Of a stretch of 64,000 nt of DNA, positions 17,198-26,496 are shown piece by piece. The first letter of the stretch is position 1; each line of letters begins with the position of its first letter. The notes under the pieces were generated by a model. It did not search any database. It was not told where the DNA came from and was given only the letters and a program-made list of their open reading frames with translations. The position numbers and the translations under genes are program-made. The stretch comes from CBDCZY01 sp965224745 (lineage in GTDB: Bacteria; Pseudomonadota; Gammaproteobacteria; Methylococcales; Methylomonadaceae), in NCBI GenBank assembly GCA_965224745.1, contig CBDCZY010000010.1, forward strand, positions 248,001 through 312,000. The letters run 5' to 3'.

Positions 17198-18109
17198 TTA
17201 TTCTTTGTAAGAACTTTTTCTCATATCTCTAAGTGCTTTTTTCGCATGGATTGAGTCGCGTAAAAAATATTTTACATAATTTTTTAGTGACCAAGTAATG
17301 TCATGGTAATAATGACCTGTCATTACTTTAGGGTTAAAAGTGTCTTTAATAAGGATTTTTTTTGAAGAGTCCTTTTCTCTATACTTCATTCCATGAGGGT
17401 AAAAATGTGCAGTAAATGATTTACGGCTGTGTTGAGGGTTTACGTTTGGATGAGAACCATGAATAGTAAAGGGGTGCCAGAATATAACATCGCCTTTTTC
17501 TAAAGGTAAGCTTTGAGTCGTATAGCTAGTGTTTTCCATCATTTTTACATTGGCTTTTCTGAAAGCCTCCATATTTTCAAAATCATCTGGGCTTAACAAT
17601 TCACCCTTATGGCTTCCAGGTAAAACGAAGAAACAACCAGCATCTTCGTGAATATCTTCCAGAGCATACCAAGTCCCTATCAAATGGCCAGGAGGAACCG
17701 TATCCAGATACCAATGGTCCTGGTGATCGATGGTGCCTGTAGAAAGATCGAAAAACATATTTTGCGACATTATATGCTTATCATTACCTGATATTGTGCT
17801 CAGGTTATTTGAAATGCCCTCATCAAACAAACACGTCTTAATTGCAGATGTAAATTTTGGATGGAAGGTTAGCCTGGTTGCATTTTCCATTGATTCTTTA
17901 ATAAACCCTTCTGGTGTGACAGTGGGTCTGATAACTCTATGTATGGATTGACTATAGTATAGAAAGTACTTGTTATTTTTGATTTTTTCATATTCAACGA
18001 GGAAGGCGTCAATCGAAGGTTGAGGTACTAGCTTTTTTATGACTACATAGCCGTTTTCTTCATAATAATCTTTTATTTCTTTATCCTGGTGACTTTCGAA
18101 CTTATCCAT
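17198..18109 (-). CDS. Phytanoyl-CoA dioxygenase (PhyH) family Fe(II)/2-oxoglutarate oxygenase
   Basis: 303 residues, soluble. The metal-binding facial triad is visible: H129 and D131 in IDHQDHWYLD, and the distal H217 in FTIHGSHPN. R229 (HSRKSFTAHFYP) is placed to bind 2-oxoglutarate. Such enzymes hydroxylate or halogenate small molecules or lipids; this one's substrate is unknown. There is no obvious operon partner. It sits alone between an IS66 remnant and a long non-coding stretch, so it may be an accessory gene. A TTGAC-ATAA-GTCAA hairpin lies about 65 bases upstream (18175-18188). Confidence 0.85.
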   Translation of the reverse strand: MDKFESHQDKEIKDYYEENGYVVIKKLVPQPSIDAFLVEYEKIKNNKYFLYYSQSIHRVIRPTVTPEGFIKESMENATRLTFHPKFTSAIKTCLFDEGISNNLSTISGNDKHIMSQNMFFDLSTGTIDHQDHWYLDTVPPGHLIGTWYALEDIHEDAGCFFVLPGSHKGELLSPDDFENMEAFRKANVKMMENTSYTTQSLPLEKGDVIFWHPFTIHGSHPNVNPQHSRKSFTAHFYPHGMKYREKDSSKKILIKDTFNPKVMTGHYYHDITWSLKNYVKYFLRDSIHAKKALRDMRKSSYKE

Positions 18110-18746
18110 AATGAAGTTTCTATCCTTATAGTGTTAGAGTTACCTTAACTTTAACAAAAAATTTTAGTTGCTTTTTGACATAAGTCAACTCCTTATGTTC
18201 CTTAGGAAGAAAGAAAAATAGTCCCCAGAAACGGGATGGTGGCTGTAAGTGATATAACTAATTGATTGTAATATGAAAAACAAGGAATAAACAATGTCAG
18301 TAAGAAAAGTTGAAATCACTCAATGATTTTTAAAACGAAAGAGGAGTGGGGATTGCTTCATAACAAATTTTGACTTGTCATTTAGTTCGTCTTCTGCGTT
18401 TTAGCAAAATAGCATCGCTTGCAATGCGTCTGTTACTACGTTTTGAAGATAAACAAAAATCCTGCGTCAAACTTTAGTTTATTGCATTATCCTGCAATTG
18501 TTCATCAGGTAAACCAAACAACCTATTTATTTTGCACTATGCTTGGTTTAACTAACTATGTCTGCTGATACGTTAATCTGTAAGGAAACGCCAATGATTT
18601 ATCGTAAAAATTGTCATAGTAATTAATTCCTAATAGGGGTTAGGGTCGATAAGTCGTGCAGATAGATTGTTCGACAATAAGATGAAATAAATTTTTGTTG
18701 AGTATGTATAAAGGACTGATGAAGTTCTGTATTTTAGGAGAAGGTG
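18110..18746. other. Long non-coding stretch with a family 3 repeat
   Basis: No supported gene. Contains family 3 repeat copy 3 at 18371-18472 (TGACTTGTC...CGTCTTC, later GAAGATAAACAAAAATCC). A GTCGATAA at 18645-18652 resembles a sigma-28 -10 box (GCCGATAA) but lacks a matching -35, so I do not call a promoter for the chemoreceptor gene. Confidence 0.4.
18371..18472 (+). repeat. Family 3 hairpin repeat, copy 3
   Basis: Shares TGACTTGTC, TCGTCTTCT, GAAGATAAACAAAAATCCTG and CGTCAAACTTTAG, in order, with the 59766-59863 copy and with the reverse complement of the 4928-5090 copy. The central loop differs in length and sequence. Confidence 0.5.
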
Positions 18747-21098
18747 GTGCCCAAGCTTAAGACGAAAACCAAACTGATGTTAATTTCGATCTCGTTGGGT
18801 GTGATACCCGCAGCCATTGTGGCAGGATTTGTGGGTTGGGTTTCGGTTGATTCGAGCCGAACTGCCATGAGAGAGCAAGCCATTGAGAAGTTGGTAGCGC
18901 AGCGAGAAATAAAAAAATCAGAAATTGAAAGTTATTTCGAAACCTTGCAAAACCAAGTGCTGACTTTTTCGAATGATCGCATGATCATTGATGCTATGAC
19001 AGGGTTCAAACAGGCTTTCAGGAATTTCAGAAGCGATCAAGCCATTTTCGACACAGAACAGTACAAGAAAAGTTTACAGGCTTATTATAACGATAAGTTT
19101 CTGGCTAAATATAAAACCAGAAACAAAAACGTAAATTTTAATACTGAAAGCATATTATCTTCGTTAGATGGTGATTCTTTGGCATTGCAATATCAATATA
19201 TTGTTAATAACCCAGGTCCATTGGGTGGGAAAGATACCATGAATGCAGCAGCAGATGGATCAGACTATACAAGCATACATAAAATCTACCACCCACATAT
19301 CAGAAGCTTTCTCAACAAATTCGATTATTATGATATTTTTTTGGTAGACCCTGTCAGTGGCGACATTGTTTATTCGGTTTTTAAAGAACTTGATTATTCT
19401 ACTTCGCTGATCAATGGATCTTATGCCAATACAGGCTTGGGGCAAGCCTTCAAAGAAGCCAATGCAGCGAACGATCCATCCTATGTCGCATTTACCGATT
19501 TTTCACCGTACACACCGTCTTATGAAGATCCGGCTGCATTTATCGCATCTCCCATTTTTGACAAAGGACGAAAAATTGGCATACTGGTTTTTCAAATGCC
19601 TATTGACCGTATCAATACCATTATGAGCTATCATCAAGACTGGAAAAATCAGGGTATGGGTGATTCAGGTGAAACTTACTTGGTTGGGCAGGACAAGACG
19701 ATGCGGAGCCTCGGACGATTTCTGATTGATGATAAACCGGGCTATCTTGAGGTTTTGAAAACAAACGGTGTTGATGCAGGTTTGATTGATCGTATTGATC
19801 GTAAAGATACTACCATTGGCCTACAAACAGTTCATACGATGGGTGTTGAGCAAGCTCTAAAAGGTGAGTCTGGCACCGCAATTTTTAACGATTATAGAGG
19901 GGTTCCCGTTCTATCCGCTTTCGCACCTCTTTCGATTGCGGGCCTTGATTGGGTGATCCTGAGCGAAGTGGATGAAGCCGAGGCATTCGCACCGATTCAG
20001 AATTTCATCAACCACATCATGCTCTGGTCAGTTTGCGGTCTTATGTTAGTAGGTTTAATCACCGGTTTACTAGGTAAACTGTTCGCCAATTATATTCTAA
20101 ATCCCATCTTCTATGTACTGGGATCGGTTGAATATATTGCTAAGGATATTGAACAAGGAAATTTTGATTTAACAAAGCCTCTTGAGCCTGGCTCTAATAT
20201 TATCGGTGCCCGGATAGCGGTGGCCATTAACAAAATGACCTCTGCATTTGGCGACATTATTCGGGAAGTTTCCAGTTCTACCAGTGTCGTTGCCAACTCG
20301 TCGGGAGCAATGTCGGAAACCGCAAAGCATAGCCTGGATGGCATCATGCGGCAAAGTGCAGAATTAGAACAAGTCGCAGAGGCTATGAATGAAATGACCC
20401 GTTCAGTCCAGGAAGTTGCCAAAAATGCTGCCAATGGGGCTGCCACTGCCAAAGAAGCCGATGAACATTCGAGCAGCGGTACCAAAGTGGTTCAGGATAC
20501 AGTCAGTGATATTGACTCATTGGCCAAAAACGTTGAGCGAGCAGCTGATGTGATCCATGAATTGGAAAAGGACAGTGACAGTATCGGCTCAGTACTTGAT
20601 GTCATTCAGGGTATTGCTGAACAAACTAATTTGTTGGCTTTGAATGCCGCTATTGAAGCGGCTCGTGCCGGTGAGCAAGGGCGCGGCTTTGCGGTGGTGG
20701 CTGATGAAGTGCGTTCGTTAGCGAGTCGCACACAGGAATCAACGCAGGAAATCAAGACCATTATCGAAAGTCTGCAAGGACGCTCGAAAGAGGCGGTTAC
20801 TGTCATGAATGAAGGGCAAAAACAAGCACAAATCGGCGTTGAACAAGCTAAAAAAGCGGGTCAGACGTTATCGGATATTGCTTTTAAAGTTGCCAATCTG
20901 GAAAAAGTTTCCACCGAAATAGCCGAAGCTGCAAATCAACAAAGTACCGTTGCTGAAGACATAAATCGTAGTATTGTCAGCATTAGTCAGGTGTCGGAGG
21001 CCAATGCAGATACGGCGCGTAAGTCTTCGAGTGACAGTCAATCATTAGCGGATCTGGCCAATAATTTACAACACAAAATGTCTGTATTAAAGGTATGA
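18747..21098 (+). CDS. Methyl-accepting chemotaxis protein
   Basis: Transmembrane chemoreceptor of about 783 residues. A first span (LMLISISLGVIPAAIVAGFV) is followed by a ~400-residue periplasmic region that looks like a double-CACHE sensor (YLVGQDKTMRSLGRF, then FAPLSIAGLDWVILSEVDEAEAF). A second span (IMLWSVCGLMLVGLITGLL) leads into a HAMP-like stretch and the signalling hairpin, with the conserved tip IAEQTNLLALNAAIEAARAGEQGRGFAVVADEVR split around the turn. I use the second of two adjacent GTG codons, six bases after AGGAG. The ligand is unknown. It signals to CheA/CheW, none of which are encoded in this window. Confidence 0.92.
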   Translation: MPKLKTKTKLMLISISLGVIPAAIVAGFVGWVSVDSSRTAMREQAIEKLVAQREIKKSEIESYFETLQNQVLTFSNDRMIIDAMTGFKQAFRNFRSDQAIFDTEQYKKSLQAYYNDKFLAKYKTRNKNVNFNTESILSSLDGDSLALQYQYIVNNPGPLGGKDTMNAAADGSDYTSIHKIYHPHIRSFLNKFDYYDIFLVDPVSGDIVYSVFKELDYSTSLINGSYANTGLGQAFKEANAANDPSYVAFTDFSPYTPSYEDPAAFIASPIFDKGRKIGILVFQMPIDRINTIMSYHQDWKNQGMGDSGETYLVGQDKTMRSLGRFLIDDKPGYLEVLKTNGVDAGLIDRIDRKDTTIGLQTVHTMGVEQALKGESGTAIFNDYRGVPVLSAFAPLSIAGLDWVILSEVDEAEAFAPIQNFINHIMLWSVCGLMLVGLITGLLGKLFANYILNPIFYVLGSVEYIAKDIEQGNFDLTKPLEPGSNIIGARIAVAINKMTSAFGDIIREVSSSTSVVANSSGAMSETAKHSLDGIMRQSAELEQVAEAMNEMTRSVQEVAKNAANGAATAKEADEHSSSGTKVVQDTVSDIDSLAKNVERAADVIHELEKDSDSIGSVLDVIQGIAEQTNLLALNAAIEAARAGEQGRGFAVVADEVRSLASRTQESTQEIKTIIESLQGRSKEAVTVMNEGQKQAQIGVEQAKKAGQTLSDIAFKVANLEKVSTEIAEAANQQSTVAEDINRSIVSISQVSEANADTARKSSSDSQSLADLANNLQHKMSVLKV

Positions 21099-21308
21099 GT
21101 ACGTTGGGTGGCAGAAAAGTCTTTTTTTGATTTGAACAATTCTTTTGGTTTTATAAAGATAAGGTAAATCGAACAAAGCTTAATCGAGACAAACTTTTTG
21201 TTGATGCTGGTGTTAGGCGACAATTAACCTGTCCGGTCAGACGACAATTATCTTGACCGGTTGAGTGTATAAACTGATAAGTACTTTTTACTCTTAGGAG
21301 GAAGTGAC

Positions 21309-22820
21309 TTGTCCGGTAAACACATCACTCAATTACAGGAAAATAGTTATATGAAAAATCGTCAGACAGGTTGTACGCAGGAGACATCCGCAGCAAAAGC
21401 CGGCATCAGTGTTCGATCAGGTTGCCGGATCGAAAAAGGTGAAAGAGCTGAACACAAAGAACGAAAGTGGCGAACGCGCAAAGATCCATTAGAAGCCGTA
21501 TGGGACTCAGAACTGGTTCCGTTATTAGAAGATGAATCGTCCTTAACTGGCATTACCCTGTGGGAGCATCTGGATGAGCAGCATCCGGGAAAGTATCCAG
21601 AGAAATACCTTCGGACACTGCAAAGACGTGTTAAACACTGGCAGGCCACACAAGGCCCGGACAAAGAAGTCATGTTTCGTCAGTCGGTACCTGCGGGTCA
21701 TCAGGGACTATCTGATTTTACGCACCCCAATACCGTCATTACGATAGACGGGAAGGCGTTCGCACATTTACTGTACCAGTTTCGCCTGGCTTTTAGTGGT
21801 TGGCGTCATGTCCATGTTATTCAGGGCGGAGAAAGCTACAGTGCACTGGCTGACGGCTTACAAAGTGCATTACACACCTTAGGCGGTTCACCAAAGGAAC
21901 ATCGTACAGACAGCCTCAGTGCGGCTTACGTCAATAACGTAGAAAAACAGCGACTGACGGAAGACTATCATGATTTATGTAAGCATTATGGCATGCGGCC
22001 CACCATCAATAATCTGGGCATTAGTCATGAAAATGGCGCCATTGAAGCACCGCATGGCTCATTAAAACGTCGCATTGATCAAGCCATAAAGTTACGCGGT
22101 TCGAATGATTTTTCTACACTCCGTGCTTATCGAGAGTTTCTTGAACACATTGTCGACAAACTGAACAGACGATGCAAAGGCAGGTTGGCCGAAGAGCACA
22201 AAACCCTGTTAGCCTTACCCAAACACCGATTTGTTGATTATGCTGAGCTGTCGGTAAAAGTCACCACCAGCAGTACCATTGCTGTAAAACGCGCATTGTA
22301 TACCGTCCCTTCACGCCTTATCGGTGAAAGCGTCAGGGTGCATCTCTACCATGATCGTTTGGTCTGCTTTGTTGGCCAAACTCGGGTGATCAATCTGCCT
22401 CGGATTTATCCAACAACGCCCACCGGCCGAGCGCGACGAATAGATTACCGGCATATCATTCATTCTCTGGCAGCCAAACCACAAGCCTTCCGCTTCTCAC
22501 AGTTTCGCGATAATATTTTGCCTAACACGCAATATCGGGCTTTATGGAAGCAGGCAGAGAAACAGTTTACACCGCAAGAAGCATGCAAGTGGATGGTTGC
22601 TGTTTTACGCTTTGCCTATGATTATGATTGCGAAAGTGCCCTGGCAACTGAGCTAATGCGACAGGCAGAACAAGGTGCCTTGCCCGATTTAACATCCCTG
22701 CAGGCAAGGTATTTACAACACAGTACACCGCCACCGATACCGCTACGCCAACACCAGGTTGCTGACTATGATCAACTACTGACCGGTCAGTGGATGAGAC
22801 AGGAGGTGTGCTGTGAGTGA
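21309..22820 (+). CDS. istA: IS21-family transposase IstA, copy 1
   Basis: 503 residues, normal for IstA, the DDE recombinase of the element. Catalytic candidates are D147 (TVITIDGKAF), D201 (EHRTDSLSAA) and E246 (SHENGAIEAPHG). A basic region and a C-terminal beta-barrel-like part follow. It starts at TTG 21309, justified by a perfect AGGAGG (21296-21301) seven bases upstream. It overlaps istB by eight bases. Unusually, no clear helix-turn-helix precedes the catalytic core; the first 60 residues are basic and polar. Confidence 0.93.
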   Translation: MSGKHITQLQENSYMKNRQTGCTQETSAAKAGISVRSGCRIEKGERAEHKERKWRTRKDPLEAVWDSELVPLLEDESSLTGITLWEHLDEQHPGKYPEKYLRTLQRRVKHWQATQGPDKEVMFRQSVPAGHQGLSDFTHPNTVITIDGKAFAHLLYQFRLAFSGWRHVHVIQGGESYSALADGLQSALHTLGGSPKEHRTDSLSAAYVNNVEKQRLTEDYHDLCKHYGMRPTINNLGISHENGAIEAPHGSLKRRIDQAIKLRGSNDFSTLRAYREFLEHIVDKLNRRCKGRLAEEHKTLLALPKHRFVDYAELSVKVTTSSTIAVKRALYTVPSRLIGESVRVHLYHDRLVCFVGQTRVINLPRIYPTTPTGRARRIDYRHIIHSLAAKPQAFRFSQFRDNILPNTQYRALWKQAEKQFTPQEACKWMVAVLRFAYDYDCESALATELMRQAEQGALPDLTSLQARYLQHSTPPPIPLRQHQVADYDQLLTGQWMRQEVCCE

Positions 22821-23550
22821 TGGTTTGCCAATGATGTTAAAAGAACTTCGCTTGCTGGCTTTTTGGCAATATTATGAAGCTTATCAGGAACAGGCCACAA
22901 AACAGGCATGGGGCTATAGCCAATACCTGTCTAAACTGTGTGAAAATGAAATTGCACGGCGCTTTGAAACGCGAGTTTGCAACTGGACCAAAGAAGCCAA
23001 ATTACCCCGGGGCAAAAGTTTTGCCACCTTAGGCTTTGATGAATTACCGGAAACCATTCAAAAGAAAGTGATTGGGCTGCGCGATAATACCCAGTGGGCG
23101 CTACAGGCAGATAATGTTTTATTGATTGGCCCTTCCGGTGTCGGTAAATCGCATATTGCTTCTGCTTTGGGGCTTCATCTTATCGAACAAGGCATCCGGG
23201 TAAAATGGTTGGCTGCCACCGCACTGGTGCAATTACTGCAGCAGGCCAAAAAAGAGCTGGATTTAATGGCTGTGATGAGTCGACTGGATAAATATCGTGT
23301 ACTCATTATCGATGATATTGGTTATGTTAAAAAAACGGATTCAGAAACCCAGGTCCTGTTTGAGTTTATTGCTCATCGTTATGAAAGTGGCAGCTTGATC
23401 ATCACATCAAACCAGCCATTCAGTCACTGGGATCAGATATTCCCGGATACATTAATGACCGTAGCCGCCATTGACCGCATTATCCATCATGCCACGATTC
23501 TTGAAATCGACGGCAACAGTTACAGGAGGAAACATCAGAAAAAATCATAA
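22813..23550 (+). CDS. istB: IS21-family helper ATPase IstB, copy 1
   Basis: 245 residues, AAA+ ATPase of the DnaC/IstB family. Walker A GPSGVGKS lies at 106-113 and Walker B VLIIDDIGYV at 163-172, with the sensor-like ITSNQPF region near 210. It works with IstA to choose and remodel target DNA. GTG start inside the end of istA (8-base overlap), with AGGAGG about eight bases upstream. Identical in sequence to copy 2. Confidence 0.95.
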   Translation: MSDGLPMMLKELRLLAFWQYYEAYQEQATKQAWGYSQYLSKLCENEIARRFETRVCNWTKEAKLPRGKSFATLGFDELPETIQKKVIGLRDNTQWALQADNVLLIGPSGVGKSHIASALGLHLIEQGIRVKWLAATALVQLLQQAKKELDLMAVMSRLDKYRVLIIDDIGYVKKTDSETQVLFEFIAHRYESGSLIITSNQPFSHWDQIFPDTLMTVAAIDRIIHHATILEIDGNSYRRKHQKKS

Positions 23551-23618
23551 AAAACCTTAATCACTCAACCGGCCATCATAATTGTCGCCAAACCGGACAA
23601 AGTAATTGACGCGAGACA

Positions 23619-23933
23619 TGCTGGTCTCCAAATTACCTTGGAAGGCCGGTTATCGTTTGAGTTTCACCCCCCAAACAATTCATTGCAAGCCATTATTTCA
23701 GTCGACCACATTACCCAGTTTTCAATTAACGTTGTGCAACTTCAAGGTTGCCAGAACCCTTCTAAACCCATCTCAACTCCCCGTCTTCATCGTCAAAATT
23801 AGTACACTAAAATTTTGACGGTATGCTGGCTAAAGTAGTCTTTAATTACTGATAATAAACAAATTAATAATTCTGGCTTATTAATTGCCTTAATGTGTTG
23901 TCAACAGTGTTTTTTATTTTATAGGAATTTGCC
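23619..23933. other. Leader region of the flagellar operon
   Basis: No gene is supported. It should hold the fliL promoter, but I cannot match a sigma-54 or sigma-28 box. A near-palindrome CGTCAAAATTAGT-AC-ACTAAAATTTTGACG at 23791-23820 lies about 115 bases before fliL and could be a regulator site or a terminator-like hairpin of whatever once lay upstream. IS21 copy 1 is inserted directly at the left edge. Confidence 0.4.
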
Positions 23934-24431
23934 ATGGCTGAAACTTCAAAGGAACCTGAAGAAGAGAAAAAATCTTCAAAAAAATTAATTTTTATTATTG
24001 CTGGCGTTTTGTTATTGGCTGCAATAGGTGGTGGCGCTTATTTTTTTATGGGCGACTCATCCGAGGAAACTGAAAAAGATACTGAGAAGGCTGAAGCCAG
24101 TGAGCCACCAAAAGACGCTTTTTATTTTGAAATGGTTCCTTCTTTTGTTACAAACTTTCCAAAAGAAAAGGATGAAAGATTGTTTCAAGTGTCAATCGCA
24201 ATATTGGCCAATAATGAAGAAACGATAGAAGCCATAAAAAAACATGAACCAAAAATCAGAAATAATTTTTTATTGGTGCTTACCTCGCAGGATTTACAGC
24301 AACTAAAAACTACTGAAGGAAAGAATAAACTCAGAGAAAGCTTGAAGCAGGAATTACTTTTAATCCTTAAAGAAACCCATCAAGAACAAGGCTTTGATGA
24401 AATGTTCTTTACAAGTTTTGTAATGCAATAA
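23934..24431 (+). CDS. fliL: Flagellar basal body-associated protein FliL
   Basis: 165 residues. A Lys/Glu-rich cytoplasmic start is followed by one inner-membrane span (LIFIIAGVLLLAAIGGGAYFF). An acidic linker leads into the periplasmic stomatin-like FliL domain (FYFEMVPSFVTNFPKEKDERLFQVSIAI, split into strands), ending with the family-like VMQ. FliL surrounds stators at the motor and supports torque under load. First gene of the fliL-fliA operon in this window, three bases before fliM. Genes that usually precede it in the cluster (fliK, fliJ, fliI) are absent here; an IS21 copy and a chemoreceptor sit there instead. Confidence 0.9.
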   Translation: MAETSKEPEEEKKSSKKLIFIIAGVLLLAAIGGGAYFFMGDSSEETEKDTEKAEASEPPKDAFYFEMVPSFVTNFPKEKDERLFQVSIAILANNEETIEAIKKHEPKIRNNFLLVLTSQDLQQLKTTEGKNKLRESLKQELLLILKETHQEQGFDEMFFTSFVMQ

Positions 24432-24434
24432 GCT

Positions 24435-25412
24435 ATGGCTACTGATTTACTGTCACAAGACGAAATTGATGCATTACTGCATGGTGTCGACGATGGCGAT
24501 GTCGAAATAGAAACCGATGAGGTGGAAGATGGTGCCGCAAAAAGTTACGATTTAAGCAGCCAGGATAGGATCGTACGTGGACGTATGCCTACCCTGGAAA
24601 TGATTAATGAACGCTTTGCACGCTATTTTCGAATTAGCTTGTTTAATTTTTTGCGACGAACGGCCGAGGTCAGCGTTACCGGCATTGAAGTTCTAAAGTT
24701 TTCTGAATATATCCAAACACTCTATGTACCGACAAATATCAATTTGGTTCGGTTCAATCCTTTGAAAGGGCGGGCGCTCGTGGTTTTTGAACCCAGGATA
24801 GTATTTACTGCCGTAGATAACTATTTTGGTGGTGGTGGACAATTTTACAATAAGGTGGAAGGACGCGATTTCACACCAACAGAAAACCGTATTATCCAGT
24901 TAATTTTAGAGCTGGTTTTCAAGGATATGCAACAAGCTTGGAAACCTCTTATGGAAATCGATCCAGTTTACTTAAGCTCAGAAGTTAACCCGCAATTTGC
25001 CAATATCGTCAGCCCTTCAGAAATTGTTGTGGTGTCGAAGATTAATGTTGAATTAGAAGGGGGCGGGGGCGATATTCATATCACCATGCCTTATTCGATG
25101 ATAGAACCTATCAAAGAATTATTAGATTCCGGTACTCACACCGATAATGGCGAGGTGGATGAGCGTTGGCAAAGGCTGCTGCGAAGTGAAGTAATGAGTA
25201 CGGAAGTTAATATAAGCAGCTTTTTGTTACATAAAGAATTGACGGTTAAAGACCTTCTTGAATTCAAAACAGGCGATATATTGCCGATCGAATTACCCGA
25301 GTCAGCTTTACTGATTGCTGAAAATATTCCTACTTTTCGGGGCAAAGTAGGTACTTCTAAGGGTAAATATGCATTGCAAATTACCGAGCCTATCGCCCGT
25401 GAAATTGAATAA
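24435..25412 (+). CDS. fliM: Flagellar motor switch protein FliM
   Basis: 325 residues, usual length. The N-terminal LSQDEIDALLHGV is the CheY-phosphate binding peptide. The middle CheC-like domain includes the GG loop region (DNYFGGGGQFYN). The C-terminal SpoA domain ends in KYALQI. FliM forms the C-ring with FliN and FliG and switches rotation direction. Position between fliL and fliN is canonical. Confidence 0.96.
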   Translation: MATDLLSQDEIDALLHGVDDGDVEIETDEVEDGAAKSYDLSSQDRIVRGRMPTLEMINERFARYFRISLFNFLRRTAEVSVTGIEVLKFSEYIQTLYVPTNINLVRFNPLKGRALVVFEPRIVFTAVDNYFGGGGQFYNKVEGRDFTPTENRIIQLILELVFKDMQQAWKPLMEIDPVYLSSEVNPQFANIVSPSEIVVVSKINVELEGGGGDIHITMPYSMIEPIKELLDSGTHTDNGEVDERWQRLLRSEVMSTEVNISSFLLHKELTVKDLLEFKTGDILPIELPESALLIAENIPTFRGKVGTSKGKYALQITEPIAREIE

Positions 25413-25459
25413 ATGTATTACGGAAAACGAGACCAGTTTTAACCAAAGGACAGAACAGC

Positions 25460-26053
25460 ATGAGTGAAATAGACGAATTTGGCGAAGATGATAATGAAGA
25501 GGTTACTGCAACAACAGAAGAAGAAACTACAGCCGAAGAACAAATCGCCGTTGAACAAGAAACATCTGAGCCAGCATCTGCAGAAGCCACTGATGAACCT
25601 GGAGATGATTGGGCTGCTGCAATGGAGGAGCAAGATGCCGTTGAGGTAACAGCTGATGAAGAGCCTGGTTGGGATAGCGCATTAGACGAACAACAAGCAT
25701 CCACCGAAGATGAGCAGCCTGCCGCAGCGGCCGCATTTGAGAGCTTTGATAAAAACAGCAATGCGATGACCACTTCGTCAGCACAAGATGACGTCAACCT
25801 GGATGTCATCCTCGATGTGCCGGTGACGATATCGATGGAAATTGGGCGTTCTAAAATTTCTATTCGAAATTTGTTGCAGTTAAACCAGGGGTCAGTCGTA
25901 GAACTGGATCGTCTTGCCGGTGAACCGATGGATGTACTCGTTAATGGAACGCTCATCGCGCACGGAGAAGTGGTGGTGGTCAATGATAAATTCGGTATTC
26001 GGCTGACCGATGTGGTAAGTCCGATTGAACGAGTAAAAAAATTAAAGGAATGA
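25460..26053 (+). CDS. fliN: Flagellar motor switch protein FliN, with long acidic N-terminal extension
   Basis: 197 residues, longer than the ~110-160 typical of FliN. The C-terminal SpoA domain is standard: LDVPVTISMEIGRSKISI, LLQLNQGSVVELDRLAGEP, VLVNGTLIAHGEVVVV and FGIRLTDVVSP. The first ~100 residues are extremely acidic and Ala/Glu/Thr-rich with several EE and TT runs, and probably disordered. Extensions occur in other polar-flagellum FliN proteins, but this one is large. AAAGGA lies nine bases before the ATG. It overlaps fliO by four bases. Confidence 0.94.
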   Translation: MSEIDEFGEDDNEEVTATTEEETTAEEQIAVEQETSEPASAEATDEPGDDWAAAMEEQDAVEVTADEEPGWDSALDEQQASTEDEQPAAAAAFESFDKNSNAMTTSSAQDDVNLDVILDVPVTISMEIGRSKISIRNLLQLNQGSVVELDRLAGEPMDVLVNGTLIAHGEVVVVNDKFGIRLTDVVSPIERVKKLKE

Positions 26054-26496
26054 TACTTACAAGAGTAGTGCGATATGGTTTGTTGCTGTGCTGCATGCTG
26101 GGGCATGAAGCTTTTGCAGTAGTGGCCAATAATAAAGAGACTTTGAATATTGTTTCTATCAGCAAAGTAATGACCTGGATGCTTGGCTTGTTTTTCGTCA
26201 TTGCCATCTTTTTGGCGGCTATTTGGTTACTTCGCAAACTAGGCCCATTGTCACCTTTGGGCAATAAACAATTCAGGATTGTGGCTGGCCTATCATTAGG
26301 TGGGCGCGAAAGAGTTGTCATTGTTCAGACCGGCAGCAAACAATTGGTGCTAGGGGTTTCACCTGGACGAATAAATGCCCTGCATGTCTTGGAAGATGAT
26401 GATCTATTGGCTGCGCAAGTACCAGGCGACAACTTCAAATCTTTTGCTCAACGACTTAAGCAAGTCCAACAAGGATACGGTCATGATAAAAAATAA
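26050..26496 (+). CDS. fliO: Flagellar biosynthesis protein FliO
   Basis: 148 residues. A short signal-like start (YGLLLCCMLGHEAFA) is followed by one span (MLGLFFVIAIFLAAIWLLRKLG). A cytoplasmic SpoA-like domain includes LSLGGRERVVIVQTGSKQLVLGV, the FliO hallmark. FliO is a chaperone-like factor for assembly of the FliP export gate. The ATG overlaps the fliN stop (ATGA), and the end overlaps fliP by 14 bases. Confidence 0.92.
   Translation: MILTRVVRYGLLLCCMLGHEAFAVVANNKETLNIVSISKVMTWMLGLFFVIAIFLAAIWLLRKLGPLSPLGNKQFRIVAGLSLGGRERVVIVQTGSKQLVLGVSPGRINALHVLEDDDLLAAQVPGDNFKSFAQRLKQVQQGYGHDKK

Larger units (their letters stand above)
21211..23618 (+). mobile_element. IS21-family insertion sequence, copy 1 (2408 bp)
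   Basis: Ends TGTTAGGCGACAATTAACCT and, inverted, TGTCTCGCGTCAATTACTTT, with a second internal repeat GACAATTAT..T(T/G)..CCGGTTGAGTG at each end, as is usual for IS21. A perfect 6-base target duplication TGCTGG lies at 21205-21210 and 23619-23624. It carries istA and istB. The copy at 53397-55804 has the same length and encodes identical proteins. Confidence 0.95.

Noticed and set aside
18645..18652. GTCGATAA as a sigma-28 -10 box for the chemoreceptor gene
   Set aside because: No TAAA-type -35 at the right distance; a lone octamer with one mismatch is not enough.
23606..23818. 70-codon plus-strand frame before fliL
   Set aside because: Begins within the IS21 end and has no ribosome site.
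25390..26106. 238-codon minus-strand frame rich in Ser
   Set aside because: Mirror of the acidic, repetitive fliN N terminus; Glu-rich codons give Ser/Leu-rich antisense.
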